This document shows, piece by piece, positions 18,471 to 27,973 of a stretch of 64,000 bases of DNA. The notes below the pieces were generated by a model that saw only the letters and a list, made by a program, of their open reading frames with translations, was not told the origin of the DNA and searched no databases. A program made the translations under genes and the position numbers. This DNA is from Glaciecola sp. XM2 (lineage in GTDB: Bacteria; Pseudomonadota; Gammaproteobacteria; Enterobacterales; Alteromonadaceae): assembly GCF_018595715.1 (NCBI RefSeq), contig NZ_JAHEOJ010000025.1, positions 128,300 through 192,299 of the forward strand, read 5' to 3'. Position 1 is the stretch's first letter. Every line of letters starts with the position of its first letter.

Positions 18471-19385
18471 TTAAACCGGTCGAGTAGTGGACTTACGAGG
18501 CCGGTTTTTATGAAAGTGACGAACGCTATCATAGGTAAAGATGGCAAGCGCCGTCCATACCATCACAAAGGTTGTTAAGCGCGCTTGGCTAAGCGACTCC
18601 TTGTAAATAACAATAGCTAAAACAAACATAATGCTAGGGCCTATGTACTGAATCATGCCTAACGTGGAGTACTGAATTCGTCTAGCCGCTGCGGTGAAAC
18701 ACAGCAAAGGCGCTGTGGTGACAATACCAGCGAATAACAATAAGGTGTTCAACTGAGCACTGTTTGCAGTCAAATCAGCAGTTTGCGTCGCAAAAAACGC
18801 ATAATAGACTAACGCAACGGGCAACATCATGCTGGTTTCGACAAATAGGCCCGGCATCGAATCCACGGCAACTTGTTTACGCAATAATCCATACACACTG
18901 AAGCTACAAGCGAGCGTTAGGGCAATCCATGGTGGCTGACCATAAGACACTACCAATAAGCCGACGCCTACCATCGCAATACCCACGGCAAGTTTTTGAA
19001 TAGGTCGCAATTGCTCGCCTAAGAAGATACGACCAAGGAACACATTAATTAACGGGTTAATAAAATACCCTAAACTTGCTTCAAGCAAATAGTTGTTATT
19101 GACCGACCATATAAATAACAACCAATTCCCCGCCAGTAAAAACCCTGCGAGTAGTAGCGTTCCTATCACGCGTCGTGATTTTAATGCAGCCCTGACTTTG
19201 CCTAAATGCTTTAAACCCACAATCAGAATAACCAGCACCACAACTGACCAAATCACGCGATGCATTAATATCTCAGCAGCTGGCACATAAGTGAGTGCCT
19301 TAAAATAAATAGGCGCAATGCCCCACATTGTGTAGGCAGCAACAGCAAATAAGATGCCTGCTTTGGTTTGACTGGCTTGATTCAC
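18471..19385 (-). CDS. rarD: EamA-family transporter RarD
   Basis: A 304-residue membrane protein with ten predicted helices in two five-helix repeats. The N-terminal signature KAGILFAVAAYTMWGIAPIYFK and the internal SLGYFINPLINVFLGRIFLGE, followed later by TPLLCFTAAARRI and TLGMIQYIGPSIMF, match RarD, a drug/metabolite-superfamily exporter of unknown physiological substrate. The basic C-terminus is cytoplasmic. It is convergent with the RND operon (1 nt apart) and divergent from the AP endonuclease gene, with 279 nt between. Confidence 0.9.
   Translation of the reverse strand: MNQASQTKAGILFAVAAYTMWGIAPIYFKALTYVPAAEILMHRVIWSVVVLVILIVGLKHLGKVRAALKSRRVIGTLLLAGFLLAGNWLLFIWSVNNNYLLEASLGYFINPLINVFLGRIFLGEQLRPIQKLAVGIAMVGVGLLVVSYGQPPWIALTLACSFSVYGLLRKQVAVDSMPGLFVETSMMLPVALVYYAFFATQTADLTANSAQLNTLLLFAGIVTTAPLLCFTAAARRIQYSTLGMIQYIGPSIMFVLAIVIYKESLSQARLTTFVMVWTALAIFTYDSVRHFHKNRPRKSTTRPV
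18473..18507. terminator. Terminator-like inverted repeat between the RND operon and rarD
   Basis: AAACCGG (18473-18479) pairs with CCGGTTT at 18501-18507, followed by further T residues on the plus strand. It overlaps the last codons of the convergent rarD gene and probably ends the RND transcript. Confidence 0.5.
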
Positions 19386-19664
19386 TAACCTGTGGTTCCT
19401 TGATTGAAAAGTAGAGACGCTTTAGTGGCGCGGATTGTGGAATAAACCGCATTCATAAGCAACCGCTTATTTTGTATAAAATATAGCCTAAAAACCTAGT
19501 GCCAGAGTCGGTGCGGATAAATTTACAAAATTATGCGGTGACGACAAGATGAAAAGTCATTTGGACAGTGGTAGAGTGTCGCGCATTCGAGCAGAAGGCC
19601 ATTAGTAATGGCCGAGACACTGACAATACGCTGTCATTTATTATTTTCACTAAGGGAGCATCTA

Positions 19665-20426
19665 ATGAAGCTTGTATCTTGGAACGTCAACGGCATTCGA
19701 GCCGCAGTCAAAAAAGACTTTTTTACCTCTTTTGCAAATATGGACTGCGACGTGCTGTGTTTACAAGAAACAAAAGCTCAAGACGACCAGGTGCTTGAAG
19801 CATTAGACGCCCTTGACGGATACCACATATTTACCAATTCGGCGGTCAAAAAAGGTTACTCTGGCACAAGTATCATTACCCGCAACGCCCCTTTAAGTGT
19901 CACACAAGATATTGGTATTGAAGAGCATGACCAAGAAGGCAGAGTATTATGCGCTGAATATGAGGCCTTCTACCTTGTTACCGTTTATACTCCAAACTCT
20001 GGAAATGACTTAAGAAGACTGTCTTATCGACAACAGTGGGATGCTGATTTTCTGGCATATGTGAAAATACTCGAACAACAAAAACCGGTGATAGTCTGCG
20101 GGGACTTAAACGTCGCGCACAAAGATATTGACCTTGCTCGCCCAAAGCCAAACTATAATAAAAGTGCAGGTTATATGCAGGAAGAAATAGACGGTATTGA
20201 TAACCTCACGGCGGCAGGTTTCATAGATTCCTTCCGCCATATCCATCCAGATGCTGAAAAGTACAGCTGGTTCAGCTATCGCGCTGGGGCCAGAGAGCGT
20301 AATGTTGGCTGGAGGATTGACTACTTCTTAGTGTCTGAGCAGTTAAAGGCACAAATCAAGAGCGCAGATATCCACAATGATATATTTGGCTCAGATCATT
20401 GCCCGGTGAGCCTTTTGTTATCTTAA
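19665..20426 (+). CDS. Exodeoxyribonuclease III / AP endonuclease (ExoA type)
   Basis: A 253-residue Mg-dependent AP endonuclease of base-excision repair. It starts with [14 protein letters not shown], has LQETKAQ (metal-binding Glu), YTPNSG with the catalytic Tyr, CGDLNVAH (Asp/Asn pair), WRIDYFLVS and GSDHCPV with the final Asp-His. The length and the WNVNGIRA start resemble ExoA/APE1-type enzymes more than the 268-residue E. coli XthA. I chose ATG 19665, preceded by AGGGAG, over the upstream in-frame ATG at 19608. Confidence 0.93.
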   Translation: MKLVSWNVNGIRAAVKKDFFTSFANMDCDVLCLQETKAQDDQVLEALDALDGYHIFTNSAVKKGYSGTSIITRNAPLSVTQDIGIEEHDQEGRVLCAEYEAFYLVTVYTPNSGNDLRRLSYRQQWDADFLAYVKILEQQKPVIVCGDLNVAHKDIDLARPKPNYNKSAGYMQEEIDGIDNLTAAGFIDSFRHIHPDAEKYSWFSYRAGARERNVGWRIDYFLVSEQLKAQIKSADIHNDIFGSDHCPVSLLLS

Positions 20427-20501
20427 TTGCGCGTTATTAGGTGCCTCACTTTCATCGTGCTGTGGGAATTCAAAGTTAAATAAGACAATATCCAGCTGGT
20501 A

Positions 20502-20699
20502 TCAAGCACGCAACTTGTCGAGGATGTCACGTGTGAACACTGCTGTCGATGTTAAATCGGTGGCGTTGCTTGTAGATAAGGTATGAGCGGGTAAGTGTAA
20601 GCTAGCGGCTATCTCTACCAATTCGGTTTCTAGCGCCTCATAAGGAATAATCGCGTCATACTTGCCTGGGCACGTGTCGATATCAAATAGAATATGCTC
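20502..20699 (-). pseudogene. C-terminal remnant of a lost gene (65 codons, no start)
   Basis: On the minus strand an open frame of 65 codons runs from just after an in-frame TGA to a stop at 20502. It has protein-like composition (EHILFDIDTCPGKYDA, then IIPYEALETELVEIAASL) but no ATG, GTG or TTG near its beginning and no ribosome site. It directly precedes the terminator of the thiolase on the same strand. I read it as the 3' end of a deleted gene. I do not recognise the family. The 346-nt gap 20427-20772 holds only this and the terminator. Confidence 0.45.
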
Positions 20700-20725
20700 T
20701 CAGGACCATGCTTCATTTAAAACGA

Positions 20726-20750
20726 AAAAGGACGCAGTGAGCGTCCTTTT
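20726..20750. terminator. Strong intrinsic terminator after the thiolase gene
   Basis: AAAAGGACGC (20726-20735) and GCGTCCTTTT (20741-20750) pair perfectly around a 5-nt loop. The A-rich and T-rich arms make it work in both directions. It lies 23 nt past the thiolase stop. Confidence 0.93.
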
Positions 20751-20772
20751 GAAGCTTGAAAGTAAAACGGGG

Positions 20773-21957
20773 TTATATGCGCTCAAAAATCATGGCAATC
20801 CCTTGACCACCACCAATACACATGGTTGCTAGGGCATATTTACCACCCACGCGTTGTAACTCATGAATAGCTTTGGTCGCGATTACCGCACCAGACGCGC
20901 CAATTGGGTGTCCTAAGGCAATTGCGCCGCCATTTGGGTTGGTTTTTGCTGGGTCTAAATCTAAACCTTTTGCTACGGTCAGTGCTTGTGCCGCAAACGC
21001 CTCGTTTGACTCGACAACATCCATATCAGCAATAGTTAATCCGGCTTTTGCAAGCGCAGCTTTTGATGCTGGGATCGGGCCTTCGCCCATTACATCGTTT
21101 GGCACACCGGCAACGGCATACGATACAATGCGAGCAATTGGCGCTAAGTTATTACTACTGGCATATTTTTCACTCGCTAGCGTTAAGAACGACGCGCCAT
21201 CATTAATGCCTGATGCATTCCCTGCGGTGACACTGCCGTCTTTTTTAAATGCAGGACGCATACCGCTCAAGCCTTCTGCTGTTGTACCGGCTTTTACGTG
21301 TTCATCGACAGAGAAAAACGTGCTGCCTTTGCGACTGACTAATTCAACAGGTACGATTTGCCCTGTGAAGTATCCCGCATCAATAGCTGCTTGTGCCCGT
21401 GCATGAGATTGCGCTGCGAATATATCTTGTTGCTCACGCGTGATGTCCCATTTCGTAGCCAAATTCTCTGCAGTAATACCCATATGACCTACACCAAATG
21501 GGTCGGTAAGCGCAGCTACCATCATATCCGTCATGGATGTATCACCCATTCTTGCGCCAGCACGCATCGCGGTTGATAGATAACCACCGCGAGACATATT
21601 TTCTACACCACCACCAATGGCCAGCTCATGGTCCCCTAACATGATCCCTTGAGCAGAATTTACTACCGCTTGCAAACCTGAACTACATAGGCGATTTAGC
21701 GCCATAGCCGTTGAATTTAGTGACATCCCAGCTTGAATTGACGCAACGCGAGCAACATAAGGAAAGCGCGATTCAGTAGGAATAGTATTACCCACTACCA
21801 CTGACTCATATTTTTCCGCCTCAACACCTGATGCAGCTATGCCTTGCTTAAGGACTTGACCTGCTAATTCGCAAGGCTCTATACCTTTAAGACTGCCGCT
21901 AAAGGTACCAATTGCCGAACGTACGGCACTTAAAACTACAACGCTATTTACACTCAT
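20773..21957 (-). CDS. Acetyl-CoA C-acyltransferase (thiolase)
   Basis: A 394-residue thiolase with the acylated Cys91 in LNRLCSSGLQAV, the catalytic His near 350 in ALGHPIGASGA and the second Cys near 380 in MCIGGGQG. The length and motifs fit the biosynthetic/degradative AtoB-PhaA-BktB group. It condenses two acetyl-CoA or cleaves 3-ketoacyl-CoA; without neighbours of a beta-oxidation or polyhydroxyalkanoate operon the direction cannot be decided. It is a single gene with its own strong terminator. The BktB-like start segment VVVLSAVRSAIGTFSGSLK favours a broad-range 3-ketothiolase. Confidence 0.92.
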   Translation of the reverse strand: MSVNSVVVLSAVRSAIGTFSGSLKGIEPCELAGQVLKQGIAASGVEAEKYESVVVGNTIPTESRFPYVARVASIQAGMSLNSTAMALNRLCSSGLQAVVNSAQGIMLGDHELAIGGGVENMSRGGYLSTAMRAGARMGDTSMTDMMVAALTDPFGVGHMGITAENLATKWDITREQQDIFAAQSHARAQAAIDAGYFTGQIVPVELVSRKGSTFFSVDEHVKAGTTAEGLSGMRPAFKKDGSVTAGNASGINDGASFLTLASEKYASSNNLAPIARIVSYAVAGVPNDVMGEGPIPASKAALAKAGLTIADMDVVESNEAFAAQALTVAKGLDLDPAKTNPNGGAIALGHPIGASGAVIATKAIHELQRVGGKYALATMCIGGGQGIAMIFERI

Positions 21958-22275
21958 GGTTACATTCCATCTAAATTAAACTGGGATTAATAATTACTAC
22001 TTTTCCTACCATCATAAGGTATATGGAATTGATAAATTTTTAAAGGCGCTGATCACAGACATTAGTGGTAGAGATACCAATTACCTATATAAGCTCGCGC
22101 TTTAACTATTGGCACAACTTTTCCCTCATAAAGCGAAGCAAGCTGCCGTTAAGAGTTATTGGGAGTGCACATCGCATCAATACGTCGAAGCTGTGATATA
22201 GCAGCTAAACGATAACTAGCGATACGAACCTGATCAGATCTTTCAACGAAACAAGACTGAAGGTTGCTCTATAAA
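21958..22275. other. Divergent intergenic region, no gene seen
   Basis: These 318 nt separate the thiolase (minus) from the solute-binding protein (plus) and must contain both promoters. I find no open frame with a ribosome site, no strong hairpin and no recognisable operator in it. Confidence 0.6.
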
Positions 22276-23154
22276 ATGCTAAGCGTGAATATAATTTCTG
22301 CGTCAAAAAGCGTGGCACTTATGGTGTTAATGCTCACACTATCCCTGCCAAAATCTCATGCTGTGGCACAAAACCCAGATAGCGAGCTAACGGGTCAAAA
22401 ACACCTAAAAATTTATACCGAAACCTTTCCTCCCTATAACTACATTAACGACGGCAAGTTACAAGGCATAAACGTTGAGTTTGTGCAGGCAATGTGTGAG
22501 CTGGCTAACATTCAGTGCGAGTTTACACTATACCCTTGGAATCGCTCCTTTAGAGCAGCGCAAAACAACAAGAATAGCGGCCTTATATCTGCCGCTCGCA
22601 CCAAAGAACGTCGCGAGTTATTTTCTTGGATTGGACCAGTATCTTCCGGCCAAAGCTGCATTTTTAAATTATCCTCGAGGGACGATATTCAGATAAAAGA
22701 CCAGGCTTCATTATCCCAATATACTATGGGCACGGCACGCGACAATGCGTACGAAAAAATATTAGAGGCACTGGGTTTTACTAGAACTAAAAACCTGATT
22801 TTGTTCCCCACAAAGAATGGGGATGTGAGACCATTTGCGGCGCAACGGGTAGACTTTATTATTGGCTCTGCATTGACCATAGAGCATCAACTTACCCAAG
22901 CTGAACTGGCTTTGCATGAAGTAACACCGGTTCATGTCATCGACAAACAACTCCTAAACGGCAACTTTCTAGCGCTAAATTTAGAAACTGACTCATCCAT
23001 CGTTACAGCATTGCAACGCAGTTATGAAACCTTAACTGAACAAAATATGCTTTCGACCATAGAAGCGAAATACATTCGCCCTATTCAACCGGAGCAAAAA
23101 GGCATCCTCAATAACCTAGATATCTGGGAAGAATGCGCAAAGTCGATCCGATAA
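22276..23154 (+). CDS. Orphan periplasmic solute-binding protein, family 3 type
   Basis: The 292-residue product has a signal peptide (hydrophobic about 10-29, then SHAVAQ) and a bilobed SBP_bac_3 domain: LKIYTETFPPYNYINDGKLQG, then the N-terminal lobe segment RSFRAAQNN and a C-terminal lobe rejoining near residue 225. These proteins bind amino acids or similar small solutes in the periplasm. No ABC permease or ATPase is near, as is common for stand-alone members in Alteromonadales, whose role may be sensory. ATG 22276 is preferred over a TTG at 22264, which sits too close to the AAGG element. Confidence 0.8.
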   Translation: MLSVNIISASKSVALMVLMLTLSLPKSHAVAQNPDSELTGQKHLKIYTETFPPYNYINDGKLQGINVEFVQAMCELANIQCEFTLYPWNRSFRAAQNNKNSGLISAARTKERRELFSWIGPVSSGQSCIFKLSSRDDIQIKDQASLSQYTMGTARDNAYEKILEALGFTRTKNLILFPTKNGDVRPFAAQRVDFIIGSALTIEHQLTQAELALHEVTPVHVIDKQLLNGNFLALNLETDSSIVTALQRSYETLTEQNMLSTIEAKYIRPIQPEQKGILNNLDIWEECAKSIR

Positions 23155-23240
23155 AGTTACTGGTACTTATCGCAAGTACAGCATGATTTTATTCACGAAA
23201 TTCAGTAAACTGAGTGTATTGAAAATTATCTGAAAAAACA

Positions 23241-25067
23241 TTGAACGCAATTACCTCAGTCGCTATTGATGAAGCACATCATCGTTGTTTAAAAGTGCTC
23301 AAACAAACCTTTGGTTTCGATAGCTTTCGCGACGGTCAATGGCAGGTTATTGAGCAAATTCTCGCTGGAAAAGACAGCTTGATTTTGTTGCCCACTGGGG
23401 GCGGAAAGTCGCTATGCTACCAAGTCCCCGCGCTGGTGCTAAACGGCACAGCGTTGGTTATTTCTCCCCTTATTTCACTCATGCATGACCAAGTTCAACA
23501 ACTTAAGGAACAGGGCGTAAGCGCGGCTTATCTCAATTCCAGCCTAACATCTGAAGAAGCATGGCGCGTGATTGACGATTTGCAAAAGGGCAACCTAGAC
23601 TTGCTCTATGTAGCACCAGAGAGAGCCCTACAGTACTCTTTTTTAAATGTTTTAAAACAGTGTCATATCAGCTTGCTTGCTGTTGACGAAGCACACTGCG
23701 TCAGCCATTGGGGTCATGATTTTAGAAAAGACTATCGTGAGCTAGGCCGATTGAAACAATCTCTGCCTAATATCCCCATGATTGCCCTTACTGCCACGGC
23801 TGATATAGCAACCCAGCATGACATCCAATATCAGCTTTGCATGCAAGATGCGTATGTGCATAAAGGTGGCTTTGATCGTCCCAATATCCGATACAACCTA
23901 TTGCGCAAATACAAAGGATTTGACCAAGTGGTCAAATTTGTTCGTCAACAACAAGGTAACAGTGGCATTGTATATTGCAATAGCCGCGCTAAAGTAGACG
24001 ACTTAACCGCTAAGCTAACGCAAGCAGGCATTCGATGTGACGCCTATCATGCAGGGCGTGACGCTGATATGCGTGAACTTGTGCAAAATCAATTTCTAAA
24101 AGATAACTTGCAAGTAGTGGTAGCAACCGTTGCCTTTGGTATGGGCATTAATAAATCGAACGTCCGTTTTGTTGTTCACCACGATGTGCCCCGCAGTGTT
24201 GAAGCATTCTACCAAGAAACCGGGCGTGCTGGCCGAGACGGTATGCCCAGTGAAGCCTTGCTGCTATATGATGAGCGAGACGGCGCACGCATCAAAAAAT
24301 GGATAGCGGACGGCAGCACCCAAGAGCGATTTGCCATTGAGATGCATAAGTTTAATGCTATGCAATCCTTTGCTGAATCTCAAACCTGTCGGCGCCAAGT
24401 GCTGCTAAATTACTTCGCAGACTACCGCGACCGACCTTGCGGTAATTGCGACATTTGCCTTGACCCGCCCAAGATGTTTGATGGCACTACAGATGCCCAA
24501 AAGGTGCTTTCGTGTATTTACCGATTGCAGCTCGATACGAGCACCCAGCTTGTTATCGACGTGCTAAGAGGTATGCAGCACAAACGCATTATCGAGGCGA
24601 ATTATCACGAGCTATCTACTTATGCTATTGGCAAAGGCCAAAGCGACAGCTATTGGCATAATATTATTCAGCAGCTCATCCACGTAGGGCTAGTCAGAAT
24701 TGATATGACGCGGTCAGGTATTTTATGTTTGACGCCTAGCGCCAGACAGGTATTGAAGGGCGAAAAACGTGTTGAATTGGCCGTCCCGAAACTGTCCGTC
24801 AAACCAAACACACAAACCCAGTACGCACCTACGAACATCGACGGCAAGTTGTTCGATAAACTCAAAGCTTTGCGTAAGCTGCTTGCCGATGAGTTAGACA
24901 AGCCCGCTTTTATCATTTTCAGTGACGCAAGCTTAGCCGACATGGCGCAAACTCAGCCCACTACAGTAAGCGCATTTTTGAATATCACGGGTGTTGGAGA
25001 AAAGAAATTAGAGCAATACGGTGATGCCTTCATTGGATTGATAAAAGACTATCAGGCGACTTTGTAA
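23241..25067 (+). CDS. recQ: ATP-dependent DNA helicase RecQ
   Basis: The 608-residue protein has the complete RecQ layout: [19 protein letters not shown] (motif 0), [13 protein letters not shown] (Walker A), [16 protein letters not shown] (DEAH and aromatic-rich loop), ALTATAD, a helicase C domain with [10 protein letters not shown] (motif VI), the Zn-binding cysteines in TCRRQVLL and CGNCDICLD, a winged-helix RQC domain and a C-terminal HRDC domain (about 530-608). It unwinds DNA 3'-5' in the RecF recombination pathway. The start is a TTG at 23241 without a clear ribosome site, so the exact N-terminus is uncertain. Confidence 0.95.
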   Translation: MNAITSVAIDEAHHRCLKVLKQTFGFDSFRDGQWQVIEQILAGKDSLILLPTGGGKSLCYQVPALVLNGTALVISPLISLMHDQVQQLKEQGVSAAYLNSSLTSEEAWRVIDDLQKGNLDLLYVAPERALQYSFLNVLKQCHISLLAVDEAHCVSHWGHDFRKDYRELGRLKQSLPNIPMIALTATADIATQHDIQYQLCMQDAYVHKGGFDRPNIRYNLLRKYKGFDQVVKFVRQQQGNSGIVYCNSRAKVDDLTAKLTQAGIRCDAYHAGRDADMRELVQNQFLKDNLQVVVATVAFGMGINKSNVRFVVHHDVPRSVEAFYQETGRAGRDGMPSEALLLYDERDGARIKKWIADGSTQERFAIEMHKFNAMQSFAESQTCRRQVLLNYFADYRDRPCGNCDICLDPPKMFDGTTDAQKVLSCIYRLQLDTSTQLVIDVLRGMQHKRIIEANYHELSTYAIGKGQSDSYWHNIIQQLIHVGLVRIDMTRSGILCLTPSARQVLKGEKRVELAVPKLSVKPNTQTQYAPTNIDGKLFDKLKALRKLLADELDKPAFIIFSDASLADMAQTQPTTVSAFLNITGVGEKKLEQYGDAFIGLIKDYQATL

Positions 25068-25099
25068 GTACAGCCGCCTTTATAGATGAATTACTGCGC

Positions 25100-25768
25100 C
25101 TAGGCTTGAGCTTCAGCCTCTGCCATTTTGCTCATGGCACTTTGATACGACTCCAAGGCGTGCAGCCTTGCGACGTATGCTGTCATATTCGGAAATGACG
25201 TCAGTTTTCCTGATTTTTGTAACGCCTCAAGTCCAAAGCTCATCTGCACATCCGCTACCGTAGGGGTATCTCCTACAAAATACGCCGACTTAGCTAAGTG
25301 CGCTTCTACGTAAGCGAGGTTTCGCGCAATAACTTTGCCAAAGTAAGCGTCCATGATGGCGTCAATGATTTTATTAGCAATGAATTTAACAAAAAATGGT
25401 TTTGCCTTTTCGCGCGCTTTGTTCAGCACCATAGAGGTTACTAACGGTGGAAGAAAACTGCCTTCACTGAAATGTGACCAAAATTGCACATCAATGTGGG
25501 CTTTTGGATCGGCTTTGCAGAGCAATTCATCGGTGCCCGTTTGCTGGACGATGTACTCGCAAATGGCGCCTGATTCTGCAAGCATCAAATCACCATGTTC
25601 AAGCAGGGGAGCAGCGCCTAAGCTATGTAGCTTTTTGTAAGCCTCTGGTGCCAAGTTAGTCACTGGATCTCGTCGATAGGCCTTTATTTCGTATTCTGCG
25701 CCGACCATTTCGAGCAGCCACACAATGCGCTGTGACCGTGATTCCATAAGATGATGTAAGGTAAACAT
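25100..25768 (-). CDS. Glutathione S-transferase family protein
   Basis: The 222-residue protein has an N-terminal thioredoxin-like domain (1-80) with a Ser-rich start MFTLHHLMESRSQRIVW, a cis-Pro in GAAPLLEHGDL and the AESGAI glutathione-binding segment, followed by an all-helical C-terminal domain with TVADVQMSFGLEAL (N-capping box). Substrate unknown. It is convergent with recQ and is one of three GST-fold proteins in this window. The length is normal for cytosolic GSTs. Confidence 0.9.
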   Translation of the reverse strand: MFTLHHLMESRSQRIVWLLEMVGAEYEIKAYRRDPVTNLAPEAYKKLHSLGAAPLLEHGDLMLAESGAICEYIVQQTGTDELLCKADPKAHIDVQFWSHFSEGSFLPPLVTSMVLNKAREKAKPFFVKFIANKIIDAIMDAYFGKVIARNLAYVEAHLAKSAYFVGDTPTVADVQMSFGLEALQKSGKLTSFPNMTAYVARLHALESYQSAMSKMAEAEAQA

Positions 25769-25875
25769 ACTTTTTATCCTATTAATAAAAGACTTAGCGT
25801 TTACATCCTTACTCCAAATAGGCGTTAATGGTTCGTTTCAGGTGACATAGTATCGACTATGATGCGTTAGCATTG

Positions 25876-26253
25876 TTAAGGCTTATCGTGATCAGACGCC
25901 TGCCCGCCTCGCGGATCCATATTGGCGTAATACGCGGCTAAATCGGCAATGTCCTCATCGCTGAGCTTTCGAGCATGAGGTGTCATAGCCATATTCACGC
26001 GCTCACCAGAACGGTATGCTTTTAATGAAAGCACCAGGTACTGCTCTTTTTGGCCGGCCAAATTTGGATAAATAGGTACGATGGAGATACCGTTTCTTCC
26101 ATGACACTGCGCACACATCGTCGATTTGTCTTCGCCGAGTTGCGGGTCCCCTGACATGGCCGGTTTGCCACAGCCGACTAGCACCGAAAATAAGCAAGCC
26201 ACACATCCAAGTTGAACAAGCCTCGTTATTCGCTTGGCGAATTGATATTGCAT
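25876..26253 (-). CDS. Cytochrome c lipoprotein (c553-like)
   Basis: A 125-residue exported monohaem cytochrome. A basic N-terminus and hydrophobic helix end in a LVGC lipobox (Cys28), so it should be membrane-anchored in the periplasm. The haem motif CAQCH lies near residues 47-51, and the axial Met is probably in [12 protein letters not shown]. The pattern [16 protein letters not shown] is typical of class I cytochrome c553. AAGGAGAT precedes the ATG. It probably passes electrons to an oxidase or reductase encoded elsewhere. No Ccm genes are near. Confidence 0.9.
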   Translation of the reverse strand: MQYQFAKRITRLVQLGCVACLFSVLVGCGKPAMSGDPQLGEDKSTMCAQCHGRNGISIVPIYPNLAGQKEQYLVLSLKAYRSGERVNMAMTPHARKLSDEDIADLAAYYANMDPRGGQASDHDKP

Positions 26254-26396
26254 CGTCGTTTATCTCCTTAAAGTGACCTGTAGACATACGAGATCAGTAG
26301 TTAATATACTACCTGATATTGCAACACGCTATACTTTCTATCGGTGTAGTTCTACTTTAAGCGCGGTTTTAAAAACGCCAAATTTGCGGACGATAC

Positions 26397-27866
26397 ATGC
26401 AATTACACCATTTTTATGCCAGCGAATTAGCTGATTTATGCAGCCCAGTGCACCCTTTAGCAGTTGCTCGCCCACGAGTGGCGATGCGCAACCTTGACCT
26501 AGCTAAATCATTAGGAATAGATGGCGATGCCCTTGGCGATGAACATCTACTGGCCATGTTATTCTCTGTGTCAAAACAAGGCGCGTTACGCAGCGTAGCG
26601 CAAAAATACGGCGGGCATCAGTTTGGTCACTGGAACCCTCAACTAGGAGATGGTCGCGGATTGCTTTTAGGTGAAATTGTGACCCCACAAAATACACTTT
26701 GCGATTTGCATTTGAAAGGCGCAGGCCCCACCCCATATAGTCGCCATGCAGATGGACGCGCTGTATTGCGTTCGACAGTTCGTGAATACATTGGTTCTGA
26801 AGCATTGCATGCATTGGGCATACCTTCTTCACGATCATTGTGCTTAATTGCAAGCGAAGAGCCGGTAATGCGTGAAAAGCTTGAACCCGGCGCAATGATG
26901 ATTCGCACTTGCCCTAGCCATATCCGCTTTGGGCATTTTGAATATTTTCATTACAGCAATGAAAAAACAAAACTAGACAGTTTGTTTGAGTTTTGTTTTG
27001 AACATCACTTTTCGCACCTAAAAGATAGCCACAACCCCCACTTAGGCATGCTCACCGAAATTGTGCAAAACACCGCAACATTAATTGCCCATTGGCAAGC
27101 ATATGGCTTTAACCACGGAGTAATGAATACCGACAATATGTCGATTCACGGCATTACCTTTGACTATGGTCCGTATGCATTTTTAGATGACTTTATTCCC
27201 AACTATATTTGTAATCACTCAGATCACAGCGGACGCTATGCATTTGACCAACAACCTAGCATCGCTTTGTGGAACTTAAATGCATTAGCGCATGGCTTTA
27301 GCCAGTATGTTGAAATAGAGGATTTAAAGGCAGCGTTGAGTGAATTTGAGCCTTTATTTATCGAAACCTACCAACGTTTGATGCACAAACGCTTGGGGCT
27401 AGGAACGACAATAAACGACAACACGCAGCACTGCATACACGAGTTTACGCAAATGCTAAGGGATGAGTTTGCCGATTATCATATTCCTTTTCGCGCATTG
27501 TCTGAACACTTACCCGATGTTATTGCTGGCAAAGAAGGTGCATTCACGCGAGTGTTTGAGCAGCATGAGCGGGCGAGCAATTGGGCACGACAATACGGTG
27601 CGCTACTTCATCATAAGCCAGCGAACGGACCTAGAATTGATATACACAACATGCAACAGGATATGTTAGGGTGCAATCCAAAATATGTGCTGCGTAATCA
27701 TCATTTACAAAAAGCGATTGTTGCCGCTGAACAAAACGATTTTTCAGTGTGTGAACGCTTACTTGACGCTGTTAGTCATCCATTTGAAACAAACGCCACG
27801 TTTGCAGAATTTGCGCAGCCTCCTCACGCAAATGAAAAAGGAATTGCGTTGTCGTGTAGCAGTTAA
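26397..27866 (+). CDS. selO: Protein adenylyltransferase SelO (YdiU/UPF0061)
   Basis: SelO has an inverted pseudokinase fold and transfers AMP from ATP to proteins, including redox-related targets. The 489-residue sequence has the family hallmarks: GGHQFGHWNPQLGDGRGLLLGE, DLHLKGAGPTPYSRHADGR, RSTVREYIGSEALHALGIP, and the GFNHGVMNTDNMSIHGITFDYGP metal/catalytic segment. The C-terminus ends in CSS as in many bacterial SelO proteins, where Cys replaces the selenocysteine of the mammalian protein. It is a single gene, slightly longer than E. coli YdiU (478). Confidence 0.95.
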   Translation: MQLHHFYASELADLCSPVHPLAVARPRVAMRNLDLAKSLGIDGDALGDEHLLAMLFSVSKQGALRSVAQKYGGHQFGHWNPQLGDGRGLLLGEIVTPQNTLCDLHLKGAGPTPYSRHADGRAVLRSTVREYIGSEALHALGIPSSRSLCLIASEEPVMREKLEPGAMMIRTCPSHIRFGHFEYFHYSNEKTKLDSLFEFCFEHHFSHLKDSHNPHLGMLTEIVQNTATLIAHWQAYGFNHGVMNTDNMSIHGITFDYGPYAFLDDFIPNYICNHSDHSGRYAFDQQPSIALWNLNALAHGFSQYVEIEDLKAALSEFEPLFIETYQRLMHKRLGLGTTINDNTQHCIHEFTQMLRDEFADYHIPFRALSEHLPDVIAGKEGAFTRVFEQHERASNWARQYGALLHHKPANGPRIDIHNMQQDMLGCNPKYVLRNHHLQKAIVAAEQNDFSVCERLLDAVSHPFETNATFAEFAQPPHANEKGIALSCSS

Positions 27867-27973
27867 ATCGTTGGTTTCTTAGCAAATATTTTACAAATTA
27901 AGAGGAATTAGGGATTTTTCTGGTATTATCAAAAGCCATTGTCTTTTTTATAGCTTGGCTTATACATATTCGG

